From assembly GCF_030142155.1 (NCBI RefSeq), contig NZ_CP126247.1, positions 1,860,001 through 1,924,000 of the forward strand: a stretch of DNA of 64,000 nucleotides, given 5' to 3'. Of the stretch, positions 1 through 8,063 are shown in pieces (positions within the stretch are counted from its first letter, which is position 1; each line of letters starts with the position of its first letter). The DNA is from Arthrobacter sp. zg-Y820 (GTDB lineage: Bacteria > Actinomycetota > Actinomycetes > Actinomycetales > Micrococcaceae). A program made the position numbers and the translations under genes. The notes under the pieces were generated by a model. It was not told where the DNA came from. It did no database searches and saw only the letters and a program-made list of their open reading frames with translations.

Positions 1-165
<165 letters not shown>

Positions 166-978
166 CTAGTACTGAGTGACGCCGGCGTCGACGGTCATAG
201 CCAGTGATGTGACGTAGCGGGCCTCGTCAGAGGCCAGGAAGAGGACGGCATTGGCAATGTCCTCGGGCTGAACCAGTTCCACCGGCAGGAGATTGGTCAA
301 CATGCCGCCGACACGCGGATGTGCTGCGAACATCGCGTTCATGGCGGCCAGTCCGTCCCCGGCCGACATGGGAGTGTCCACGCCGGCTGGGTGAACGGAG
401 TTGACCCGGATGTGGTGTTCGGCGAGCTCGGTGGCGAAGGCGTGCATCAGTCCGACGACGCCGTGCTTCGAGGCAACGTAGTGGGAGAGGAACGGAAGCC
501 CCTTCAAGCCCGCGGAGGAGCTGGTGAGGATGATGGACCCGCCGCCGGCCTGCACCAGATACGGCGCCGCCAGCTGTACGGTGTTCCACGCGCCGGTGAG
601 GTTGGTGCTGATGGTGTCCTGCCAGATTTCCGGAGTCACCTCGTCCCACTGCCTCATGATCATGATTCCTGCGTTGGCCACCACTACGTCGAGGTGGCCG
701 AATTCGGACACCCCCGCGTCCAGAGCCTGCTGCAAAGCGACTCGGTCCCGGACGTCGGCCTTGGCTGCAATGATCCGCCGGCCCAAGGCCTCCACCTCCT
801 TAACCGTTTGCTCCAGGTCCTCCTCCGTCGCTGAGGGATATGCGATGTCCGGAATGGCGTCGCAGAGATCAACGGCGATGATGTCAGCGCCCTCCTGCGC
901 CAGTCGGACGGCATGGCTGCGGCCCTGTCCCCGGGCTGCTCCGGTAATGAAAGCGACTTTTCCTTCTACACGCCCCAT
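166..978 (-). CDS. mycofactocin-coupled SDR family oxidoreductase
   Basis: A 270-residue NAD(P)-dependent alcohol/carbonyl oxidoreductase of the short-chain dehydrogenase superfamily. The cofactor motif TGAARGQG is at residues 12-19, the structural NAG motif near 102-104, and the catalytic Ser (about 153-155), Tyr167 and Lys171 (YxxxK) are present. The insertion after the second beta strand (about residues 38-60) is typical of the mycofactocin-associated subgroup that includes carveol dehydrogenase-like enzymes. It lies on the same strand as mftABC and between two close paralogues, so it is probably co-transcribed with them. Subfamily assignment is from sequence character and context; the substrate is unknown. 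Confidence 0.9.
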   Translation of the reverse strand: MGRVEGKVAFITGAARGQGRSHAVRLAQEGADIIAVDLCDAIPDIAYPSATEEDLEQTVKEVEALGRRIIAAKADVRDRVALQQALDAGVSEFGHLDVVVANAGIMIMRQWDEVTPEIWQDTISTNLTGAWNTVQLAAPYLVQAGGGSIILTSSSAGLKGLPFLSHYVASKHGVVGLMHAFATELAEHHIRVNSVHPAGVDTPMSAGDGLAAMNAMFAAHPRVGGMLTNLLPVELVQPEDIANAVLFLASDEARYVTSLAMTVDAGVTQY

Positions 979-1031
979 GGCATGTCTCCTTTGGTAATGG
1001 TGTTCACAATGGTTACTCGGGTTCAGAATGG

Positions 1032-1862
1032 TTATTTGGCTGTGGCTCCGGCATCGACGGGCAGGGTCACGCCGGTGATGTACCGGGCTTCGTCCGAGGC
1101 GAGGAACAGCACGGCGTTGGAAATGTCCACAGGTTCCACCCAGGGTATGGGCAGCACGTTAAGTGGCTGGAAACGTTCGGCGATCTGCTCGCGCGTCGGG
1201 TCTGCCAGATCCGGGGCGAAGAGCTTATAGATGACCTGGTTCTGGATCATGTCCGTGTCCACCCCCGTGGGGTGGACGGTGTTCACCCGGATCATGTCCG
1301 GTGCGAGCTCGAGCGCCAGGGCGCGCATCAGGCCCACCACCCCGTGCTTGGCTGCCACATAGTGTGCCGAGTTTTCGATGCCCATCAGGCCTGCGGTGGA
1401 GCTGGTCAGGATAATCGATCCGCCGTTGCCTCCCGCTTTCAGATGCGGAATGGCAGCTTTGGCGGTGTGCCAGACGCCGGTGAGGTTGACGTCCATCATG
1501 TCGCCCCACTCTGCATCGGAAAGCTCCTCCGCCCGGGCGAAACCGGCTATTCCCGCGTTGCCGCAGACGATGTCCAGCCGGCCCAGCTCGGCCACCCCCT
1601 CATCCACCGCAGCCTTCAGCGCTGCAAAGTCCCGCACATCGGCTTCAATGGCCACGATCCGCCGGTCCAGCGCTTCAACGTCCTTGACTGTCTGCTGCAG
1701 GTCCTCAGCGGTTGCCATCGGGTAGTGCACGGTGTCCATTTGCCGGCAGATATCGACGGCGATGATGTCCGCGCCCTCCTGGGCCAGCCGGATGGCATGG
1801 CTGCGTCCCTGCCCCCGGGCGGCACCGGTGACAAACGCTACTTTTCCCTCGACACGTCCCAT
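1032..1862 (-). CDS. mycofactocin-coupled SDR family oxidoreductase
   Basis: A 276-residue SDR, paralogous to the downstream copy (same [10 protein letters not shown] start, same TGAARGQG cofactor motif). Catalytic Ser about 154-155, Tyr168 and Lys172 are visible. It follows mftC after 66 bp, the first of three tandem SDR genes. The paralogues differ most in the substrate-loop region (about residues 195-235), suggesting different alcohol substrates served by one cofactor. Expected role: oxidation of an alcohol with electrons passed from bound NAD(P)H to mycofactocin. Confidence 0.9.
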   Translation of the reverse strand: MGRVEGKVAFVTGAARGQGRSHAIRLAQEGADIIAVDICRQMDTVHYPMATAEDLQQTVKDVEALDRRIVAIEADVRDFAALKAAVDEGVAELGRLDIVCGNAGIAGFARAEELSDAEWGDMMDVNLTGVWHTAKAAIPHLKAGGNGGSIILTSSTAGLMGIENSAHYVAAKHGVVGLMRALALELAPDMIRVNTVHPTGVDTDMIQNQVIYKLFAPDLADPTREQIAERFQPLNVLPIPWVEPVDISNAVLFLASDEARYITGVTLPVDAGATAK

Positions 1863-1928
1863 TGCTGGTCCTCTTTTCTTCGTCGGTGCTCCGTGGTGTT
1901 AATGCGCGTGTTTCTTGCGTGCGTGGAA

Positions 1929-3215
1929 TCAGCCGCAGCCGCACTTGTCGCCGCAGCCGCCGTTTCCTGCCGGATCCGCCGGCCCCGGGACGAATCCGGC
2001 GAGCGGATTTTCGGCGCAGGCACTCACCGGAGGCTGCTCCACCCGGCGCCGGGAAATGGTGACCGGAACCGGGCCGGTGCGTGGCCGGGGAGGGGAGGTC
2101 CGGTGGGAATGGTCGACGCCGGAGCGCGGCGCGGTTTCCGCCGTCCGGGCCTCCAGTGCTTCGGCGCCCAGTCCGCGGACACATTCCGGATCGGGACCGT
2201 CCAGCGGCAGGCCGGTGAAGAATTTGGCCGCCATGCAGCCGCCGCGGCAGGAATCATAGAAGGAACACGAGGCACACGCGCCGCCGGTCTGCGGGCTGCG
2301 CAACTCGGTGAAGAGCTCAGAGTGCCGCCAGACTTCAGTAAAGCCTCCCGGCGCGCGGACGTTGCCGGCCAGGAACTGGTCGTGGATGGCGAACGGACAG
2401 GCGTAGACGTCACCGACCGGATCAATCAAGCAAACCACCCGCCCGGCGCCGCACATGTTTAGTCCCGGCAGCGCACCGCCGTAGGCGGACAAGTGGAAGA
2501 AGGAGTCGCCGGTCAGCACGTCCTCGCCGTGGGCCACGAGCCAGTCGTAGAGTTCACGCTGCTGCTCCGCCGTGGGATGCAGCTCATCCCACACATCGGC
2601 GCCGCGGCCGGAGGGTCGCAGACGAGTCAGGCGCAGTTGGGCGTTGTACCTGTCGGCGATGGCCTTGAATTCGTCCAACTGCGGAATGTTCTGTCGGGTG
2701 CAGACCACGGAAATTTTGAAGCCGGTAAATCCGGCATCCGCCATGTTTTGCATGGCCCGCAGAGCCGTGTCGTAGGATCCTGGCCCGCGCACGTGGTCAT
2801 TGACTTCGGCGGTGGCTCCGTCCAGGGAAATCTGTACGTCCACGTAGTCGCTGCCTGCCAGCCGCGCGGCAACCTCCGGGGTAACCTTCACACCGTTGGT
2901 GGAGAATTTCACCCCAACCTGGTGAGCTGTGGCGTAGTCCACAAGCTCCCAGAAATCGGGGCGCACCGTTGGCTCACCGCCGCCAATGTTCACATAAAAG
3001 ACTTGCATGCGCTGAAGCTCGTCGATGATCCCCTTGCACTCCGCGGTGCTCAGCTCGCGGGGATCGCGGCGGCCTGAGCTGGACAGGCAGTGTACGCAGG
3101 AGAGATTGCAGGCATAGGTCAGCTCCCAGGTCAGGCAAATCGGGGCGTCCAGGCCGGTCTCAAACAGGTCAACGAGGGTAGTGGGCCGGGGCGGCGCATC
3201 CGGGAGCAGGGTCAT
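1929..3215 (-). CDS. mftC: mycofactocin radical SAM maturase MftC
   Basis: A 428-residue radical SAM/SPASM enzyme that in characterised systems decarboxylates and cyclises the C-terminal Val-Tyr of the MftA peptide, using MftB as peptide chaperone. The radical SAM CxxxCxxC motif (CNLSCVHC) is near residues 35-43, followed by the GGGEPT SAM-binding stretch near 78-83. The C-terminal auxiliary-cluster cysteines (CASCSFYDSCRGGC) are near residues 339-352. A tail of about 75 residues after the SPASM domain ends in a Gly/Cys-rich GGCGDKCGCG; it may bind metal, which is inference. It overlaps mftB by 4 bp, indicating translational coupling. Confidence 0.96.
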   Translation of the reverse strand: MTLLPDAPPRPTTLVDLFETGLDAPICLTWELTYACNLSCVHCLSSSGRRDPRELSTAECKGIIDELQRMQVFYVNIGGGEPTVRPDFWELVDYATAHQVGVKFSTNGVKVTPEVAARLAGSDYVDVQISLDGATAEVNDHVRGPGSYDTALRAMQNMADAGFTGFKISVVCTRQNIPQLDEFKAIADRYNAQLRLTRLRPSGRGADVWDELHPTAEQQRELYDWLVAHGEDVLTGDSFFHLSAYGGALPGLNMCGAGRVVCLIDPVGDVYACPFAIHDQFLAGNVRAPGGFTEVWRHSELFTELRSPQTGGACASCSFYDSCRGGCMAAKFFTGLPLDGPDPECVRGLGAEALEARTAETAPRSGVDHSHRTSPPRPRTGPVPVTISRRRVEQPPVSACAENPLAGFVPGPADPAGNGGCGDKCGCG

Positions 3216-3487
3216 GGCTGCCTCTCAATGAGCATTGCGGAAGTGGCCAGGGTGCAGAGTGCCTGCTGGTACCGGGTTAGATCGCCGTTGCCGACGCCAA
3301 CTGCGGCACAGGCCGAGCGGGCCGTGGGTTCCTCGGCAAGCTGCCGCACCAGGGCCAGCAGCGTCCGGTCCTTTAGGAAGGAGAGCCGTCGGGTTCCGAA
3401 ATGATAAAGGAGGGCACCGAAGGGTTCAGGGCGGACGGAAACCTGGGGATGAAGCTGCCAGGCGCTGTTGAGGTCAAACGTCTGCAT
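3212..3487 (-). CDS. mftB: mycofactocin biosynthesis chaperone MftB
   Basis: A 91-residue protein with the size and fold pattern of the PqqD-like peptide-recognition (RRE) domain that delivers MftA to MftC. The stretch around VRPEPFGALLYHFGTRRL matches the conserved MftB core. It sits 13 bp after the mftA stop and overlaps mftC by 4 bp. Identification rests on sequence character plus the unmistakable mftA and mftC neighbours. Confidence 0.95.
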   Translation of the reverse strand: MQTFDLNSAWQLHPQVSVRPEPFGALLYHFGTRRLSFLKDRTLLALVRQLAEEPTARSACAAVGVGNGDLTRYQQALCTLATSAMLIERQP

Positions 3488-3500
3488 GTGCGGCGTGCCC

Positions 3501-3623
3501 CTAGTACACGCCGCACATGCCGTCGATGGAGACTTCCTCCACCAACAGGTCCTCGGAGAATTCCGGATCCTGGGCAGCCGAGTCGGATGCGGATTTTTCA
3601 GTGGCAGCGGTGTTCGAGATCAT
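3501..3623 (-). CDS. mftA: mycofactocin precursor peptide MftA
   Basis: A 40-residue peptide that ends in IDGMCGVY, the hallmark MftA C-terminus whose last Val-Tyr is converted into the redox cofactor. The N-terminal leader is acidic and low in complexity, as expected for the portion bound by MftB and removed later. An AAGGAG ribosome site lies 7 bases upstream of the ATG. It is the first gene of mftABC and is easily missed because of its length. Confidence 0.97.
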   Translation of the reverse strand: MISNTAATEKSASDSAAQDPEFSEDLLVEEVSIDGMCGVY

Positions 3624-3718
3624 TTTGTGCTCCTTGCGTCAGAAACCGGCGTCGATGGCGATACTCTGTGTGCGCAGAACAGTAACGGCACCCAGTGCCA
3701 TTGGGAAGAGGTAATTTC
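3624..3718. promoter_or_regulatory. divergent mftA/mftR control region
   Basis: This 95-bp gap separates the outward-reading mftA and mftR genes and must hold both promoters. It contains a short inverted repeat, GGCAC-CCA-GTGCC at 3687-3699, just upstream of mftR. By analogy with known MftR autoregulation this is a candidate operator, but 5-bp arms are weak evidence. No convincing -35/-10 pair was identified. Confidence 0.45.
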
Positions 3719-4324
3719 TTGGACATTTCAGCTGCTGCGGAGCCGATCCGATCCGGCCGCAAGCCGGTGACGACAAAGGAGGAGCTCAGCCATGTGGCGC
3801 TTGCCCTGTTCAATCACCGTGGATTCGACCGGGTCACCGTTGATGACATCGCTGCCGCCGCCGGCATTGGCCGCCGCACGTTTTTCCGCTATTTCGCGTC
3901 CAAGAATGATCTTCCCTGGGGAGATTTCGAGGCGCTGCTGGAGCGGATGGCTGAGTATCTGCGGTCGCTGCCGGCGGAGCAGCCACTGATTGCCGGATTG
4001 TGCAGTGCCGTTATTGAGTTCAACCGTTTTCCACCGGAGGAAGCCCCATTTCACCGGCAGCGGATGGAACTGCTGCTGCATGTGCCGACGCTGCTGGCAC
4101 ACTCCACCCTGCGCTACGCGGCCTGGCGCCAGGTGGTCGCAGAGCACGTGGCCCAGCGGCTGGACGTACCGGAAGATAGCCTGAAACCGCAGGCTATCGC
4201 GTGGGGGCTGCTGGGGCTGTGCCTGGCGGCATACGAACAGTGGCTTCGCTCCGATGCCTCGGACCTGACGCAGCTGCTTCGGGAATCCCTCAAACTTGTA
4301 GATGGCGTTGGGGACCGACCCTAG
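3719..4324 (+). CDS. mftR: mycofactocin system TetR-type regulator MftR
   Basis: A TetR-family repressor. The N-terminal helix-turn-helix includes TVDDIAAAAGIGRRTFFRYF, followed by SKNDLPWGDF, a signature stretch of MftR proteins. The C-terminal half is the helical ligand domain; characterised MftR binds acyl-CoAs. A TTG start is preferred because AGAGG lies 7 bases upstream; an in-frame GTG at 3695 lacks a ribosome site. It is divergent from mftABC and presumably controls it. Confidence 0.9.
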   Translation: MDISAAAEPIRSGRKPVTTKEELSHVALALFNHRGFDRVTVDDIAAAAGIGRRTFFRYFASKNDLPWGDFEALLERMAEYLRSLPAEQPLIAGLCSAVIEFNRFPPEEAPFHRQRMELLLHVPTLLAHSTLRYAAWRQVVAEHVAQRLDVPEDSLKPQAIAWGLLGLCLAAYEQWLRSDASDLTQLLRESLKLVDGVGDRP

Positions 4325-4416
4325 CCGGGTCTCTGGTCCTTCCCCTTGCCGGCCAGTACCCCGAACAGGACACGCGCTCCGCAGCCGGCCGCCGCTGGTT
4401 TAAGGGAAGAGACGCC

Positions 4417-5753
4417 ATGTCCGAACCCGTAAACGACGGTACGCTCGAGCACAACCGTGTCCGGACCCTGGTTCCGCTCGCCGTTCCGGCGATCCTGATC
4501 GGTGTGGTGTCGGCACTGGTGCTCTTTGCCCTTGATGAACTCAGCCTGTTGCTGCAGCACCTGCTGTGGGACAACCTGCCCGCCGCCGTCGGTGCCGATC
4601 CGCAGGGCGGCTGGTGGATTTTCGGCACCCTGACCCTCACCGGACTCGGCGTTGGCCTCATTGCGCGGTTCGTGCCCGGACACGCCGGCCCGGATTCCGC
4701 GGAGTCGGAACTGGCCGAATCGGCCCTGCCGATCAGCGTGGTGCCCAGCCTGGCGGCCGCGGCGGTTCTGGGGCTGGCAGGCGGCGTCAGCCTGGGCTCG
4801 GAAAACCCGATCATCGCCATCAATGCTGCAATCCTGACGGTGCTGGTCGGACGCCTGTTTCGGTGTGTTCCGCCCCGGCTCATCCTGGGGCTGACGGTCG
4901 CCGGAACCGTGGGCGCACTGTTCGGCACACCGGTGGCTGCGGCGCTGCTCTTCACCGGGATGGCCGGCGCGATGGGCGGCGGCGGAGCCCTGTTCGACAA
5001 ACTTTTCCTGCCGCTTGCTTCCGCCGGCACCGGGGCCGTCACCATGACCCTGCTGGGCGGCACCCTGCTGCACATCACACTGCCGCCAATGGCAGCCCCA
5101 ACGGATGGGACGTGCTGGCGGGCTTTGTCATTGCCCCGCTGGCCGCAGCCTTCGCCCTGGTTGGCGTCGCCGCGTTTACCAGGGTGCACCGTGGCTTCCG
5201 CCGGCTCCGGAATCCGGTGCTCTACACGATGCTCGGCGGCGCGCTGATGGGCGTCTTGGGTGTGATCGGCGGCCCGAGCACACTGTTCAAAGGCGCCGAG
5301 GAATCGGCCGAGCTGCTGGCACACCGCGGCGATGATTCAGCCTGGACCTTGGTGCTCCTGGCGGCCGTGAAACTCGCGGCCCTGGTGATCGCGGCAGCGG
5401 CGGGCTTCCGCGGCGGCCGGATCTTCCCGGCAGTGTTTGTCGGTGTGGCGGTGGGGCTGGCCGCCTCGGCCCTGGTTCCGTCATTGCCCGTCAGCCTCGC
5501 GGTGTCCGCGGCTGTGCTCGGAGTAGTCATCGCTGTCGCCCGCGACGGCTGGATGGCCCTGTTTATCGCCGTCGTCATCACCGGCGACGTGGACGTGACG
5601 GCCGTTCTGCGCCTGGCGGTGCTGCCGGCCTGGCTTGTGGTCACCAATGCCCGCACATGCTGGCGGCCGACGACGGCGGAAGCCGCGTTGGTGCCTAAAG
5701 TCTCCTTTGCGCGGTGCGGGGAACTGGGGACATCGGCGGCGGCCCCGTTATAA
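4417..5753 (+). pseudogene. ClC-family chloride channel/transporter, frameshifted
   Basis: The reading frame from ATG 4417 (GGGAAGA site upstream) encodes the first half of a ClC-type protein: N-terminal helices, then GGVSLGSENP, which corresponds to the ion-binding GxxxGxExP motif, and repeated hydrophobic spans. Near 5100 homology jumps into the -1 frame, where WDVLAGFVIAPLAAAF continues through GFRGGRIFPAVF (the second conserved filter segment) to a stop at 5753. Joined, the two frames give about 445 residues, near normal for this family. It is either a true frameshift mutation or a one-base sequence error; no other damage is visible. Confidence 0.8.
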
Positions 5754-5869
5754 CGCAATCATCCAAAGTATTGGCGGCAGTCCCGTGGACAAGCCCCTTA
5801 CCCGCCGTTGCGAAAAAATCCCTACAACTCAAAGCGAAAATCGGGCTGCCCGCTATTGCGCAAGGGCAG

Positions 5870-5910
5870 TTCGGATAAACTTGTCCGAAGGGGTGGTCCA
5901 GAATTATAGA
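5870..5910 (+). promoter_or_regulatory. lsr2 promoter with overlapping inverted repeat
   Basis: A plausible sigma-70 type promoter: TTGTCC at 5881-5886, an 18-bp spacer, and TATAGA at 5905-5910, placing the start about 10 bases before the lsr2 GTG. A perfect 6-bp inverted repeat (TTCGGA, 8-bp spacer, TCCGAA, 5870-5889) overlaps the -35 element and looks like an operator. The 174 bp between the ClC gene and lsr2 hold no gene. Confidence 0.6.
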
Positions 5911-5927
5911 AATAGGGACAAGACCAC

Positions 5928-6260
5928 GTGGCTCAGAAAAAACAAGTTCTCCTGATTGACGACCTCAACGGCGAAGATGCGCAGGAAACTGTGAAGTTCG
6001 CCTTGGACGGCGCTCAATATGAAATCGACCTGACAACCGAGCATGCGGCCGAACTTCGCGAGAAGCTAAGTCCGTATCTTTCCAGCGGACGGCGGCTGCG
6101 CGGTGCAGCAGCCGGCCGCACTGCACGACGTGAAAGCGCACCGCGCAGTGACGACAGCCGAAAGATCCGTGAATGGGCGATTGCCAACGGCTATACGCCA
6201 AGCGCCCGCGGCCGGATCAGCCAGGAAATTCGAGAGGCTTACAGCTCCGCGAATAAGTGA
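5928..6260 (+). CDS. lsr2: Lsr2 family nucleoid-associated protein
   Basis: A 110-residue H-NS-like xenogeneic silencer. The N-terminal half (MAQKKQVLLIDDLNG...) is the dimerisation domain, followed by a basic linker (about residues 60-80). The C-terminal DNA-binding domain contains IREWAIANGY and the minor-groove R-G-R motif (ARGRIS, about 94-99). Start is GTG after a weak GGGACAA site. Length matches the family. It would bind AT-rich or transferred DNA genome-wide. Confidence 0.95.
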   Translation: MAQKKQVLLIDDLNGEDAQETVKFALDGAQYEIDLTTEHAAELREKLSPYLSSGRRLRGAAAGRTARRESAPRSDDSRKIREWAIANGYTPSARGRISQEIREAYSSANK

Positions 6261-6263
6261 GTT

Positions 6264-6281
6264 CCCGGATGCGTTTCCGGG
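6264..6281 (+). terminator. hairpin after lsr2
   Basis: A perfect 6-bp stem (CCCGGA/TCCGGG, 6-base loop) starts 3 bases after the lsr2 stop codon. There is no T-tract, so termination is plausible but unproven. Confidence 0.45.
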
Positions 6282-6575
6282 CGGGCAGAGATGTCCTTGC
6301 CAGCGCTCGTTCCAGTCTCGGCCGGGCATGGACGTTTCAGGAGGGGGTGCCCGCCTGGAGGCGGTGTCACGGGGGACCGGTGGTGGGTTCAGCCCTGCGC
6401 CGGTTCACGCGGCGCAGCAATCCGTCTCATTTCGCCGCTCCTGCGTCATGTAACGCGCTGCTGGAGTTTTAGAGCCGACGGCGGCATGCTGGTTTCAGCC
6501 CCTCCGCGCGGCACCCGGCGACCGGCCGGAGAGGGGACGCACCCGCGTTGCCAGTGGATGAGCGCCTGATCCACA
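6282..6575 (+). other. non-coding leader upstream of the SAM riboswitch
   Basis: No gene-like frame was found here. The stretch precedes the riboswitch aptamer and probably holds the promoter of the MetE-like gene. A perfect 6-bp hairpin (GTGGAT at 6554-6559, ATCCAC at 6569-6574) lies directly against the aptamer and could compete with or stack on its P1 helix. Confidence 0.4.
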
Positions 6576-6668
6576 CCATCCAGAGCAGCTGAGAGACCTG
6601 CCTCCGCGACGCTGCAGCTTCCCCCGGAAACATTCCCTCCGGAACGGTGCTAATGGCAGGACCGATGG
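6576..6668 (+). promoter_or_regulatory. SAM-I (S-box) riboswitch
   Basis: The conserved S-box skeleton is readable: CCATC (6576-6580) pairs with GATGG (6664-6668) as P1; ATCCAGAGC begins J1/2; GCAGCTGAG and GACGCTGC form the P2 helix with its kink-turn; and GGTGCTAA then GGCAGG follow as in the P3/P4 part. AACC of the consensus is TTCC here. The last P1 bases run into the GGAAGG ribosome site of the next gene, so SAM binding should block translation initiation. Confidence 0.85.
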
Positions 6669-6679
6669 AAGGAATTCCC

Positions 6680-7918
6680 ATGACGCTTGACCGCATTTCC
6701 ACCAGCCACGCCGGTTCGCTGCCCCGCACCGCGGAACTGATAACCGCCAATGCGGCCCGCACCTTCGCCGAAGACGGTTTCACGCTCGAACGCACCCCAG
6801 AGTTTGACGCACTGTTGACCACCGCCGTCGTCGACCTGGTTCAGCGCCAGAAGAACCTCGGCATTACCATCCCGGGCGACGGCGAATACGGCAAAGCGAT
6901 GTCCAATGCCGTCGACTACGGGGCCTGGTGGACATACAGTTTCCAACGGACTTCAGGTCTGGAACTCACAGATTTCAATCCCATCACTGCAGAGCCCATT
7001 CGAAGTGGACCCGGCGACATTCGGCTGACCTCTTTTGCCGACCGGCGGGACTGGACCCAATTTGCCGCTGCCTATTCGGATCCGGAAAGCGGGATTCAGC
7101 TCGGCCGGAACGCCACGGCCTTTCCCACAGCCACCGGTCCCATCAGCTACATCGGCCGCGACGCCCTGAACAGCGACATAGCAAACCTCAAGGCCGGCCT
7201 CGCGGCCGCGGATCTTCCCACCGGTTTTATCACCTCGTTGTCGCCGGGTTCGGCCAGCCGAATCGGCAATGAGTACTACCGGAGCGAAGAGGAATTCATT
7301 TATGCCTGGGCCGACGTCCTCCGCGAGGAATACAAAGCCATCGTGGACGCGGGGCTGATTGTGCAGATCGATGACCCATCCGTCGCCGAAAACTGGGACC
7401 AGATTAATCCCGAGCCCAGCGTCGAGGACTACCAGCGGTTTACCCGGATCCGGGTGGATGCACTGAACCATGCCCTGCGGGGGTTGCCGGAAGAGCAGGT
7501 GCGCTTCCATGTCTGCTGGGGTTCCTGGCACGGTCCGCACACCACCGACATTGGGTTCGAGCACATCGTGGATCTGGTGCTGGGCATCAACGCCGGCTCC
7601 TATTCCTTCGAGGCCGGCAACGTGCGCCACGAGCACGAATGGACCATCTGGCAGGATCGGCAGCTTCCCGACGGCAAGGTCCTGGTTCCGGGCGTGGTCT
7701 CCCATGCGACCAACGTGGTGGAGCATCCCGAACTGGTGGCCCAGCGGATTGAGCGCTTCGCCTCCCTGGTGGGCCGGGAAAACGTCATCGCGGGCACCGA
7801 CTGCGGGCTTGGCGGCCGCCTGCATCCGGACATCGCAGTTGCCAAGCTGGAGTCGCTGGGGCGTGGCGCTGAAATTGCCACGAACCGACTTTTTCACGGA
7901 GCGGCCGCCGCACACTAA
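6680..7918 (+). CDS. cobalamin-independent methionine synthase II family protein
   Basis: A 412-residue protein related to the catalytic half of MetE. It begins with the family-typical STSHAGSLPRT and includes PGDGEYGK, IQIDDPSVAE, FHVCWGSWHG and a late GTDCGLGGR segment that carries the zinc-site cysteine. It is about half the length of full MetE, lacking the N-terminal domain, as usual for this group. The ATG at 6680 is preferred: GGAAGG lies 7 bases upstream, and longer frames would start inside the riboswitch. SAM control supports a role in methionine or methyl-group metabolism; the methyl donor is unknown. Confidence 0.88.
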   Translation: MTLDRISTSHAGSLPRTAELITANAARTFAEDGFTLERTPEFDALLTTAVVDLVQRQKNLGITIPGDGEYGKAMSNAVDYGAWWTYSFQRTSGLELTDFNPITAEPIRSGPGDIRLTSFADRRDWTQFAAAYSDPESGIQLGRNATAFPTATGPISYIGRDALNSDIANLKAGLAAADLPTGFITSLSPGSASRIGNEYYRSEEEFIYAWADVLREEYKAIVDAGLIVQIDDPSVAENWDQINPEPSVEDYQRFTRIRVDALNHALRGLPEEQVRFHVCWGSWHGPHTTDIGFEHIVDLVLGINAGSYSFEAGNVRHEHEWTIWQDRQLPDGKVLVPGVVSHATNVVEHPELVAQRIERFASLVGRENVIAGTDCGLGGRLHPDIAVAKLESLGRGAEIATNRLFHGAAAAH

Positions 7919-8029
7919 CGAATGCCGCACACTGACGGATGCCGCACCCTGACGGGCGGCGCTGCAGTGGCAGTTTGAAGTCTTCGGACACTATTGACGG
8001 ACGCTCTTGGGCGCGCCCATACTCGGGTC

Positions 8030-8043
8030 ACTAAGCGATCAGT
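8030..8043 (+). promoter_or_regulatory. TetR-type operator, copy 1
   Basis: ACTAAGCGATCAGT is an imperfect palindrome 20 bases upstream of the acyl-CoA dehydrogenase ATG. A near-identical element (13 of 14 bases) lies upstream of the TetR gene at 11261-11274. Sharing of a rare palindrome between a catabolic gene and a regulator is strong contextual evidence for an operator. Confidence 0.7.
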
Positions 8044-8063
8044 TACCTACGCAGGGAGCCGTC

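Noticed and set aside
6647..6679. Upstream in-frame starts for the MetE-like gene
   Set aside because: They lie inside the SAM-I aptamer and lack a ribosome site; ATG 6680 has GGAAGG at proper spacing.
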